NCBI GenBank assembly: GCA_958299035.1
Contig: CATQJL010000112.1
Location: forward strand, 61,983,823-62,047,822
From: Cylicocyclus nassatus
Lineage: Eukaryota; Nematoda; Chromadorea; Rhabditida; Strongylidae
Direction: 5' to 3'
Length of the DNA stretch: 64,000 nt
The position numbers and the translations under genes were made by a program. Under the pieces are notes generated by a model. The model was not told where the DNA came from. It did no database searches and saw only the letters and a program-made list of their open reading frames with translations. Of the stretch, positions 34,828 to 45,900 are shown in pieces; position 1 is the first letter of the stretch, and the number at the start of each line of letters is the position of its first letter.

Positions 34828-35262
34828 CAAGGGAATGGTCAGAAGTCGAAGTGGCCAATTCAAACAAGCTGCCTACCATTAGATGCAGCATAAAATATTG
34901 ACTTTGAATCTGTCTTCCTCTGCAGAACACTTTTGTGATCGAAATTATGGGCCGTTAAAGGCATTATTTTGCTAAGAATTTGCGTAAAGCACAAACTTGG
35001 CTGAGCGGAACCATTCTCGTCTCAGCGCTGCTCCAAAACATGCAAATAGGTCATTTCATACGGTTCGTACCTAATGGTGAGCTAAAATGGCAATAACGTG
35101 CCTAGTTTCGCAATTTTGTGTACGATTTTCTCGAATAAAGCTGCTCATAATTTGGTTCAGCATATAAGGAGGACAAATTTCAATCGGCGTTCTGTGCTTC
35201 ACAAATTGTATGCAGCTTCTTTGAATTGGCCACTTTAATTTCTGATCACTCTCTTTTTGTAC
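34828..35262. mobile_element. Second, degraded relative of the same foldback family
   Basis: GAAGTCGAAGTGGCCAATTC near 34842 and an inverse, GAATTGGCCACTTTAATTTC, near 35223. Confidence 0.5.
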
Positions 35263-38200
35263 TACAGAAAAATTGCTGTGTTATGTCACTGTTGTGTAAG
35301 GAGAGGCTCCACAGAGAAGAGCTCAGTACTCTGACTGACTGATCATTGGCAATTGTTATCATAATTGTCGCATACACGTGCAGTAAATTTTAGTTAGATG
35401 CGGTTCACGCAGTGTATCTTCTATGAAGCACAAACCGCTAATAGCTACCATTTGGCTTCGCATATAATCGCTGGAAGATATTTTGTAGTTTTCACAAAAT
35501 TATCTCAGCCACCTTACGATATGATTTAGCAAAATGGCATAAGCCTTCCCCCCTCCCCCCCCCCCACCTCCCCCACCCCCGTCCCCGCTCTTGCACGACA
35601 GAGGTCAAACGTGTGATACAACTGTCGCAATGAAGGATCGTAAAAGAGGACCTACGGTGGTTTGGGGAGGAGAATGTAAGGGGGATATGGTTAAAACACT
35701 GTAGGTTAGGAAGGAAATCGCGTAGCAAACGAATAAAATGCTTTTTGTTGTCCATAGAATGTGTAAAATGTTCGTAGAATGCTGTGTATTAATGTATCAC
35801 ACGAAGAAAAGTAAACAGTATTTTTGTAAAACATTTGCAAATGTAGAGGCTTCCTCCGTGCGCTGCACTTTTGAAGATTTGTGACAGCGGCCATTCGTAA
35901 TAATTTATGTATCAAAAGATGCGCCTTTCAATGGTAGTTCGAATGCTGTCTTCCATATTTGCGAAACGATAATCTGAACAGAGTTATGATTATTTTTTCA
36001 CGAATGAATTGTGCTACTACGAAGGGTCAAAATCATCCATAAAAATTCTCCTTCTTCAAATGCTAAATATGAACTAGATAGATATAATGCAACAGTATAC
36101 CATTTAAGGTTCTCTTAAATAGCTTCAAACGGTAACCTAGAACAAATCTGGTGAACTAAACACTCAAAAATACACAATTTTTCTAAAAAAAAGTCCAATA
36201 CTTTTTTCAGAAGCTCGTTTCGCAGATATCGTGCACAGATTAAGATTAACATTTCGAGGTGCATCTTACGGTATACATCTCAATTAAATGGCCACTGTCA
36301 CCGAGTATACTTTCTTTGTTAGTTTATTTCTCCACGAGCTTGGCATTTTTAAGTCTGAGATGGTGTCGCATACGTGGATCGAATCTGGTGGCCTCAAAAA
36401 TGACTAAGAATTTCAGAAGAGTACCTTCAGAAGCTCAAAAACTGTTAAAGATAATGTGTGATAAAGATGTTGAATGTACCGATTGCCCTTGACGTCCTGC
36501 TTCCGAAGCCTCGCTGCAGTCGCACACACTTGACAAAAGCGTATATCCGTCACAACGATAGCCATCAATCTTTAATGGTGTATTTTTTATGGTTTTCGTG
36601 GCCCATACTATTTAGCTACACTTTGGAGATGCTCTATAACATTTGTGCAAAATCTTATCTTATTTCGTAGCTTATAAATTTTCCTATACTTACTTTTATG
36701 TATGACAACAAAAAATGGAAAAAAAAATCGTATCGGAGTCTCATCTGTATCTCCTTGAAGATACGGAAGCTTCTTCGCTGAAATTTTACTTCAATGCGAA
36801 GCCATCCTGCTACGTTTTATCCCAAAAGTTTCAAGCTGTTTGTTGCGTCTTTAGTGAGCTACAAATTTTCAAGCCCAAAAAATCCCATTTTTGAATTTTA
36901 GGATCGCAATGAACTTTTTCGAGATCACTGCTCCTGAATGGCGGCAGGTTTTTTCTTCAGTTGCCTGAGCACTCTACTACGCAACCTATTTATTGTAGCC
37001 CCTCAACCTTTCCTTGACTTTAGTTACGAATTTTCAAATTACCGTGCTCGTGTACGTTTTCAACATCGTAGGAAGGCACTAGAGTGGATTTGTTCGCGAG
37101 TCTGTGCAAAACTAGAAAACAAGTTTTTCAGTCTTAAACATTCTCTCTGCTTTAAAAATAGCAATTTTTTCTGCAAAAAATGATGTCGCATACAGGGATC
37201 GAACTCAGGACGAACCCAAGAGATCATTATAGTTTGAAAACGTTCTTATTTTGGAACCATAATCAATGCCTTTCTTTACCTTGAGTTGTGTCAAACTCAT
37301 CAACCGCAGGAGACTTTACCTCATCAAAAAATAAATTACTGTAAAATAATCACTTCCATCGACTGAAATGAATCGCTCTGTATTCCTAAATCTTCCATAC
37401 TAGTTATTTTATTCCACTTTTTTGTTTATAGCTCAACGCTAGGGTTACAGCTTAACTGTCGGTATCAGGCTGAAATTGGTGTTCTCCTTCGTCAACTAAT
37501 GTTCTTTTCATCCATCTTTTCGCGACCACAATACAACCAGCTAAAACTTTGTAAGGTTTTTCTACTCACCCAAAGTACACAAAATTACTTTGCAAGGTTT
37601 TTGAGCAATCCATTACTTGCATTTTCTATTTATTTGGAGACAATTCTTTCTTTGACGTACTCTTACTTGCTTAAAATCTATCGCCATTATTTGTGGTGAC
37701 CTCACATTCATTAGGTTACCTCAAAGACATGGAAATCAAGGGGGAGTTGAAATGGGGCGGGGGTCGTACGGATGGGTAACCTCAAGGGAGGGAGGTGGGG
37801 GGGGGGGGGGAGGGGGGGGGGGAGTCGTAATGGAGGGTTCCGGATCGCATCAACACGCTTGACCTTGATTACAATGTCATCTCCAGCAATTAACTCCATA
37901 CTTATTTTGTGTGAAACGGCAAATCGTGGAGCCGGCAAAATTTGATGCACACTTTCCTCTTTCTTAAACATTTAAAACCCTTTCAACTTGCTTCTTTGGT
38001 GGACTCATGAAAGAAGAAATAGTAGCTAGCAACTTTGCTGATACTGATAAATTGTCTTTCCTGGTGTGTTTGCTTAGTTATTTATATTTTAAAAAAGAGT
38101 GCTACATCTGGTACAATTAACGCTTTTTGTTTCTAGCTTTTCTGCCTCTTTCTAGCAGTCGTGTACATCGCCCTGGGGAAATATGACTTCACTAGCTAGC

Positions 38201-38380
38201 ACACCCGGTTTCACACTGAATTGGATAGCAGAAACGTCAAGCATTAAACTTCCACGAGCAAATGGGAGGACTAATCTCTCCCGCCGATTGCGCTTCACCG
38301 CCAGCTCAGACTACCTTGCTATTCTTCCTCTCCTGCACAGAATACAACCTGTGAGAGCACCTTTAGAAATAGAATGATTC
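35263..38380. other. Intergenic sequence with C- and G-rich runs
   Basis: A C-rich block at 35549-35585 and a G-rich block at 37740-37825. Two B-box-like motifs on the minus strand (near 36375 and 37193, the latter GAGTTCGATCC), each followed by TATGCGACA.CA, look like 3' halves of tRNA-derived repeats. No coding exon recognised. Confidence 0.4.
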
Positions 38381-38388
38381 TCTAAGCG

Positions 38389-39100
38389 ACTTATATAAAG
38401 TCATCGCATCTGCCAATCGCTAAATAAAGAGATTTACCGTGCTGTTTACATGACTGTGGTGAAAAATTCGATTATGACTGCAAGCTTTCATTTCTTAGAA
38501 GCCACTGAACAAATCAATAAATCGATAGAAGGACCGAACAAATTTTCGAAAAAACCTAAAACCGGCTCCGGGGTCGAAAACATCTGTGTGCAAAGTTTTG
38601 AGCTCAATCGTTTAAGCCACGGGCGTTTCTCAACGCATAACGCACATACTCTCCAAACGGACAATTCTTGACTTTTATGCCTAGAGATTCTATGCAGCCA
38701 TTTTTTTTTCTCTTTCTGGCTGTCGTGTCTTTTCCGTACAGAAAAATTTGCTGTTTTCGAAACGCCCATTTCTTATTTAAAACTAGCTGCGGTCCCTGGT
38801 TCCGCCCGGGCCGAGGGTTCAAAATGGGCCGTCTGCTTCAAGATATTTGTTTACCATTCCTCCACTTCCTTCAGTTCATATCTTCTCTTCTTCTCCCGTT
38901 TCAGCTCCAAGTCAGTTCCAGCAGACATGTAGTATCTGTGGTGAATTTGTCTTCCTTCTTGACCAACTCGCTTCGTGACACCGCGTCCTCCTCATCGCAA
39001 AATGTAAATCATCTCTGTTGCCCCTTACTAACTTGGAGAAATGAATGTTATAGCTTTCATTTTCCTAAATGTTAGTAAACAAATCAATAAATCGATAGAA
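38389..39100. repeat. Dispersed repeat with TATATAAA start and GGGC-rich end
   Basis: CTTATATAAAG near 38391, AACAAATCAATAAATCGATAG at about 38509 and again at 39077, and AACTAGCTGCGGTCCCTGGT, TTCCGCCCGGG near 38780. The layout resembles the elements at 15151, 52383 and 58488. The open frame at 38668-39075 overlaps it. Confidence 0.4.
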
Positions 39101-39873
39101 TGACCCAGCGAAAAATCGCAAAAAGCAGCCTATCTTTTGTGCCGTGTTTCATTTATAGGGAAATAAATTTTAGCCTCTTCGGTTCACATAAAGAGGAGTC
39201 TATAAGACACAAACATCCTAACAAACAAAGGTACAGTGTTTGAAAATTACTTATATGGGTTACAAAAAATGCGCAAGTGACTTGTTTCTTCTTGTAAACA
39301 ATTGAAATAATTTTTGAATTTTTCAAAATTCAAATTAGCCTCATGAAAAAAATTTTTTCGGGGGCGTGGCCGACGCCACGCCCCCCCCCCCACTCAATAA
39401 TCATCTTTCAGAATCTGCTTGTAAAAACGGGGCATGGAAAAATGTAAGCTAACGCCGCAGAATGTAAGCTACGATCTGACATGTGATCAACGTTTGGGTT
39501 TTCAAGGACTGATCAATTTTCAACTGAATCTACCTCGTCGTTCTTCAAAAGCGTAATACTTGTTTTCTTTCCTCATTTTCCTTATCAAATCCCCCCCTAC
39601 TCCCCCCCCCGTCAATGCCTACTGCTTTTTTTAGTTGATACAGGACAAAGACCACGAAATGAAGGCAATTCGTACATCAAATGATTACATACATGCCACT
39701 TCTTATATAGCTGAATGTTTGTTTAGTTGATTTTCAAGCGGCACTCAAATTACAGAATAACGAAACTCGATAGAATTTACCTGCATATGTCAAATTGGCA
39801 TTCACCTCACTTCTGAGGTCAACAAATGCGCTATGGTCATAATCCACTAGTCTATACCATCAAGCAATCAAAC
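39101..39873. other. Sequence upstream of Ir25a copy 2
   Basis: Holds C runs at 39384-39394 and near 39590-39611. I cannot identify a promoter or an upstream exon. Confidence 0.35.
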
Positions 39874-39937
39874 ATGTTTTTTGAAAGCTTTGTCATCTGC
39901 TTAATAATAAATTTAACAGCTACAAGCGAAGTTATAG
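39874..39937 (+). CDS. Ir25a: Putative signal-peptide exon of Ir25a copy 2
   Basis: An ATG at 39874 opens MFFESFVICLIINLTATSEV, a hydrophobic leader of plausible signal-peptide form for a receptor whose amino-terminal domain is extracellular. It abuts the next coding block, which starts at 39938 in a different frame. Read straight through, it stops at TAA in GGTGAGTAA. GTGAGT at 39938 looks like a donor and CCAG at 39947-39950 like an acceptor, but 13 nt is too short for an intron. Either a frameshift or assembly error separates leader and body, or the true first exon is elsewhere. Confidence 0.45.
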
Positions 39938-42900
39938 GTGAGTAACCCAGACAAGCTACAAGGTAGTGGTCTCAATCTTTCGAACTTTACAGTTTACATC
40001 TCTGAAGAAGGCGATGTGGAAGCTTCAGCCATTCTTCGGCATTTGAATATTTCCAGAATGTATTACTCCAACAAATTCGGAGTAGATGATATCACTTTAA
40101 ATCATGCTGTGATTAAAAACACAACATCATCAGACGAGCGTAAGTGAATCTTCAATTTCACTACTCATTAGCTTTGAGAACTTGAAAATCTGAATCAAGA
40201 CGTAAACAGAATTTGAGTTATCGTCGATTCCTTGACAGGACACCAGTGCGAACACGCGCCGCGCGGTGAAACGCTCGCTCCATTACAAACGCGCCATTGT
40301 ACAATTCGTGTTCTCGCAGCATTTCATCCGCGCCGCGCGTGGTCCGCAACGTCTGAACAGTCCGTGCGGTCAACGAATCGACGATATGTTTTTGTTATTC
40401 AACCTCTAAACTCTCTCATCAAACACATTTAGTACGCACACTAATCGAAAACGCCAGCCTCCTGATCAGTATTTGTAAAACTGAGGAAGGTCAGCAGCTA
40501 GTAACAAGATTATCGCAACTTACTGGCATAGCAACAATTCACATTACTCGAAGCAGCTGGAAACTACTGAGTAGCGAAATATCTGGTTTGTCCTACATCT
40601 AATAACTTATTCAAACTTTCTAGTTTAACAAAGCAATTTGATCAGAAGCCAATAGCAACATGTCGTTGACAATGCAAAAGTTGCAGAAAAAGTTTCCAAA
40701 AATCAGATTTTTCTGGTTCCTACACTCACTGTATTCAACAAAGCCATTTTGGATATTCTACCAAGACTGGATATCTCACCTGACACGTGCATACTATTTG
40801 ATTTTACGCATGGTAGGTCTGTCTATTGCTATTTCGTTTGAAGCTGGTACAGTACTTGAAATCAACAAATAGTCGATGCCAAAGTGGCTAACGACCACAG
40901 CAATGTCGAAACACTTAGATTTGTAATAATTTAGACTTGTCAATAATGTAATTGGCACATCGAGAAAAGCCAAATATTGAAGTCACTGAGAAACGGCAAG
41001 CAATGATAGAGGTTGATTAAACTATGCCAGAAATAGGCGAGTATTAAACATACATCCAAAAAGCGTCAAGTTAGATCTTTGAGTCCAATGGCTTTTATTC
41101 AGGGCTTTTTGGGAGACCCACATGGCTATTACTATCTTAGCGTAACTTTCGTTCCGACCCCCAGAAAAGAGTATTAGGTTGGAAACTAAGTTTTGCAACT
41201 CATTCAATAACTTTCCTCTTACTCAACATGGCGCGCTCAAATTTTGCCACTGTGTCTCTTATGACGTAAGCTCCAAGCACAGTTGCAGTCTGCCAAATTC
41301 TGACGTCGCAGTGGGAGTTACGGTAGGTATATGGTATGAAGGGAAAAATTATAAAACTCGAAAGATTCGGCTGAAACTTGGCATAGGGAGGTTATCCGAC
41401 ACACTGATCACGAGAGCGATACTGAAGTTGCGCGTTAAAGGCTTTTTTGTAAGATTACTGCAAGTGTAAGGTGTAGGGCCCCATCCTAAACAAGGAAAGA
41501 GGCGTTGATGCAAGTAAATATAATATTCGTGTCAAGCAAGTCAAAGAGCCTTCATATGTAAACACTCAGGATATTTTGTGGTTTTGATTCCTTAGTCATT
41601 GACGGTTGTCCCCAACAGCCTTGCGTACAGCGACTCTTTCGAAATTGTGAGGGCTTATTTCTTTTTTGAGTGGGCCGAATAAGTCAACCTATAGCAGCAA
41701 TTACTACGATTCCGGATGATTGCGCATGGTCTAGACTGCCAACAACTTCATTTTGCCTCAAAACCCCCAAAATTTTTAAAACTTGATAGTTTTCGAAAAA
41801 TGTTTGGAATTTTTCTAATTCGTTTTCAAAATTCAAGCAACTTTGGTCGTTTGTAGCTCACAAACGCTCTACATACTGCCAAGTTTAAGTGCGCCACATC
41901 CAAAGAGAGTTGAGTTATGAAAGTAGTTGCAAAACTTAGTTTCCAGCTTAATACTTTTCTACATCTCTTTCCTAGCCGTCAATTAAGCGTCGTAGTCATC
42001 ACTATTCGAGAGATCTCATTAGGAAGGATGATTGTTCGAAGCGGGCTTTTGGAATGAGCTCTATACTAGGAGGGGGGGGAGTTATAAGGCCACTTTTCTC
42101 AGGCGCAGCTGGAGCGCCCACTAGTGGGCGAGGCGGTAAACTATTTACATAGTGTGGCAGTGGCGCGGTAGCAAGAAAGCGGATTGTGAAGCAAATCGTC
42201 GAAGGTTCAGATCCTGTTGCTATCGCCTAGTTTTGCAGTTTTGTAAAAAATCTATTGGATGACAGTAAACGAGAAATACTCATTGCTACGCAGTTGAGAC
42301 AAGCTATTCACTGCAAAAAGCCACTATTTTTACAACCGGTTAAAATCTTCTAAAATACGTAAATCTGTGGAAATTATGTTACAATAATGGTTTAAATGAT
42401 ATATCAACACTTATAAAATACAACCACAAAATGTTCAATGCAGAAGGGCTTTTCGCAGCGCGCACATCGGATAAAATGTAAGCGATTGTAGAAGGTTATA
42501 GCTGATTTCGTGACTTGTTGCAGTAAATAGGTTGTTTAAACTGCATAACAATGAATATTTCTCGTTTACTCTCACCCAATAGACTTTTTGAAAAACTGCA
42601 AACAAAATGCCAGCGACAGGATCCGAGCCTTCGACTATTTGCTTCCCATTCCGCAGTCTTGCCACGGCGTCACTCCCACACTCTGCATGGTTCTAGCGCC
42701 TCGCCCATTAGTAAATGCCCCGGTTGCTCCGGAAAAAAAATGGCCTTATGACTCCTAACCACAAAACCGTTCGACAGCTAGCGAAAGTAATTTTGAGATG
42801 GCCTTACTTTCTTGGTATAGAGGACATTCCAAAGGGCCACTATGACCGATCATCCTTCCTCTGTTAATCAGCATCCGATCCGGACTACGGATGGTAATAG

Positions 42901-45900
42901 AGTACTTGTCATACGTCTATGCAGTCATCTATGTCTTATGCATGCCTTTCTCGCCCATGCACTCTTTTCCATGAGCAACTGTCTAACATATCATTATTGT
43001 TGAAAATATCAATCAAAATTCAATTTGCAGTTGTTAGAATCATTAGGTTGGCTGAGAAATATGTGCGTAGTAACGTGCAATTAGCACGACTGTATCCGAA
43101 AATGGCTGAAGTTCCAAAAGTTCACATATTGAATTTCTAACTCTTGCTACTCAGCAAGATGTAGGGCAGTACAATACCGCTCCTGAAAAAAAGTGCCGCA
43201 CTCCGGCGGTGAGCACCAGAGTGTGCTGGAGTGCGTCGGAGAGCAGCTGAGTGCTCCGCACATCACTGAAGTGCGCCGGAATCCGCGTCGCATTGCCATA
43301 TCTCACTTCAAAATGGAGGAATTCCGAATTCAAGGACACCGTTCGACCCAGCACGCTGAGGCGCATCTTCTGATATACAGAACTACGCAGTTTATCAGAG
43401 TACGGTAGATACACGGTAGGCAGAAGTTTTCGCCAATTTCTGCAGATTTTTTGGGTGGGTTATTCATTGTGCTGAAAACAACATTTACATTGATTTATGG
43501 TTAATGGCATATTGTAGTCTATTGTAGGAGTACGGAGTTTTCTGCTTAGATTTTTTTGTAAAATTTGCTCAAGTTGTTTGTCTACTGCGCGGATTGCGAT
43601 TACTACATTCATTTGCCGTTCAAGGCACAGCGCGCAGGGATATCTACGATGTAAGGTCAATTTATTTGTGTTAGAAATGTTACTTATGGTCGCTTCCAGT
43701 GCTCGTTCGAATTAGGAAAGGATTCAAGTCGCACTTACGATCCGGGATGAAATGGTATCATTGAATGCGTTTTGTTGGGCTGTTCCACACCTACTTTCTG
43801 TATTTGCCTGAACGTCTCTCTAAAAGAAGTTATGAACTTTGAACGTCCAAACCTTGCAAACAATCAATACCATACTAACAAGAGTTGAAGGTTTAAAGAC
43901 AATTAGTTATGTCTCCAAATAAAGGCTTTCTTTTTTGTAGTCAGTGCACTCAACATCCCACTTATTATTTTTTGAACTGATTTTCAAAGCGCAATGCGCA
44001 GACGCAACTCAGTATACACTTTCAAACGCTCATACTTTTCTTAGAGACATATCAGCAGCTACGGAAGGCAGATTTGGGATCATCTCGGCAAGACACAGGT
44101 CGCTTAGCGTCATTCCTGGGGCCATTTCCTGATTATAATATCAGCTATATTTATTATGACTTCATGCTGTAACAATGCCGTCGATGTTGTTACTTAGCGC
44201 TTACGTGATTCTGTGTACAGTAAGCCTAATTTTCACCATAGCATGTCGCAGCGCGCATCACACAAAAGCAATAGAACTGTGTTCAAATAACAGCCCGACA
44301 AAAAATCATTTGAAGGGTCTTCTTCAAAGCCGAGAGAAAGCTTGGTGAGTTTCGGAAATATGCAAGGTTCAGAAACCATCTATTTACCGTATAAATCTAC
44401 AGTAGCATCCTACAAAGCGAATCTGGCATCAGTACTGTGATCTGCATGCCATATTGCCCGCGTGGGCTGAGTTTCGCGTTGAACTGAGGTTCTCGCTTAC
44501 GTGTTGCGGACGGGTTTTGTAAGGGCGCAACTCAATACTTTTGTAGGTAGAGGGCTCCCGTAGGCATAGCTCAATAGAGTAACTTCTCTAGTTTCTAACT
44601 GCAAACAAAAGGCGCAGAAAGTCCTTTGCTGTGAGGGAGATGGCTAGCAAACTTTGGAAAAATCCTTGTTTATTTAAAAAATATCTACGGTAGCCCACAG
44701 TGAGAAGCTGTCTTGTATTAGGTTGTCCGGAAATTAATGCCCGTTTTGAATTTCAACCGCCGCAGGTTTTGGCTGAATTATTAGTGATCTTAATTTGATC
44801 GAGAACTTCGCTTACAAAGTTTTTAGGACCCACTGCTTGCGAAAATTTTAGTTATTCTGCACGAAAAGGCTTTACAGTAACATGTGTGAAGCATGGTCCG
44901 ACTGCACTGTCCACAGAAACTCTAACCTACAAAATTGCGCAGGCAAATTCGTCAGCAGGAGGGCGAGAAGAGCAGACAAACTTGGCGTGACCTAGCTACT
45001 CGCAACTGCAACTTTACTGTAAAGCCTTTTCGTGCAGAACAACTAAAATTTTTGTAAGTAGTGGGTCCTGAAAACTTTGTGAGCGAAGTTCTCGATCAAA
45101 TTAAGATCACTGGTAATTCAGCCAAAACCTGCGGCGAGCTCAAGAGCGAGGAACGGGAAAAAGATTCCCGATTTTTTGAGAAAGACTGCCCGTAGAGGTT
45201 ATCCGTCCTGCTAATCATGAAAATCACATCTAATTTATTAGGTTGTCCGGAAATTAATGCCCGTTTTGAATTTCAACCGCAATAAGTCATACACTTCTCA
45301 TTTCTAAATAGGTTGCAAAGTACCATTCGATAGAGCAAAGCAAGCTCTACAAGATGGCCTTCCTGCTTTTGCAACAGCTCTCACCCACCTCGAGTTTCGA
45401 GCTAAGAACTCAAAAGACTCAGCAGCCCAAAAAATCGAAAAAAGTCGTAACTCAGTTCATAAAAATCCTACAAAAATTCTTACTTGCTCACGTAAACACT
45501 ATTCACATGAAACATCTATATACGCCTTTGCCGCATTTTTTCTCTGTTAGAAATCAAGAAAACGGAAATTTTCGTGCATTTGCCAAAGTGGTGCTGTGCC
45601 GTTCCCGCATAGGTAGTTCTGTACCACAAGCCTGTAGAAGTACAGACTTAAATTTTCAATTCTCTACAAGCTTTAGTTCTGGAGAAATTTGAATTTTAGC
45701 TTGGATCACCTAACTAGGGAAAGCTATATTCGGTATTTCTCGAGAACTAAGGCTTGTAGAGAGCTGAAAATTTGAGTCTGTACCTCTACGGGCTTGTGGT
45801 GTACAACTACCTATGTGGGAGCGGCACAGCACCACTTTGGCAAATGCACGAAAATTTCCGTTTTCTTGATTTCTAACAGAGAAAAAATGCGGCAAAGGCG

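Noticed and set aside
40633..40872. Long open frame through the third copy 2 exon (SLTMQKLQKKFPKIRFFWFL)
   Set aside because: Phase from the previous exon and similarity to IR25a require another frame (KVSKNQIFLVPTLTVFNKAI); the long frame is a shadow.
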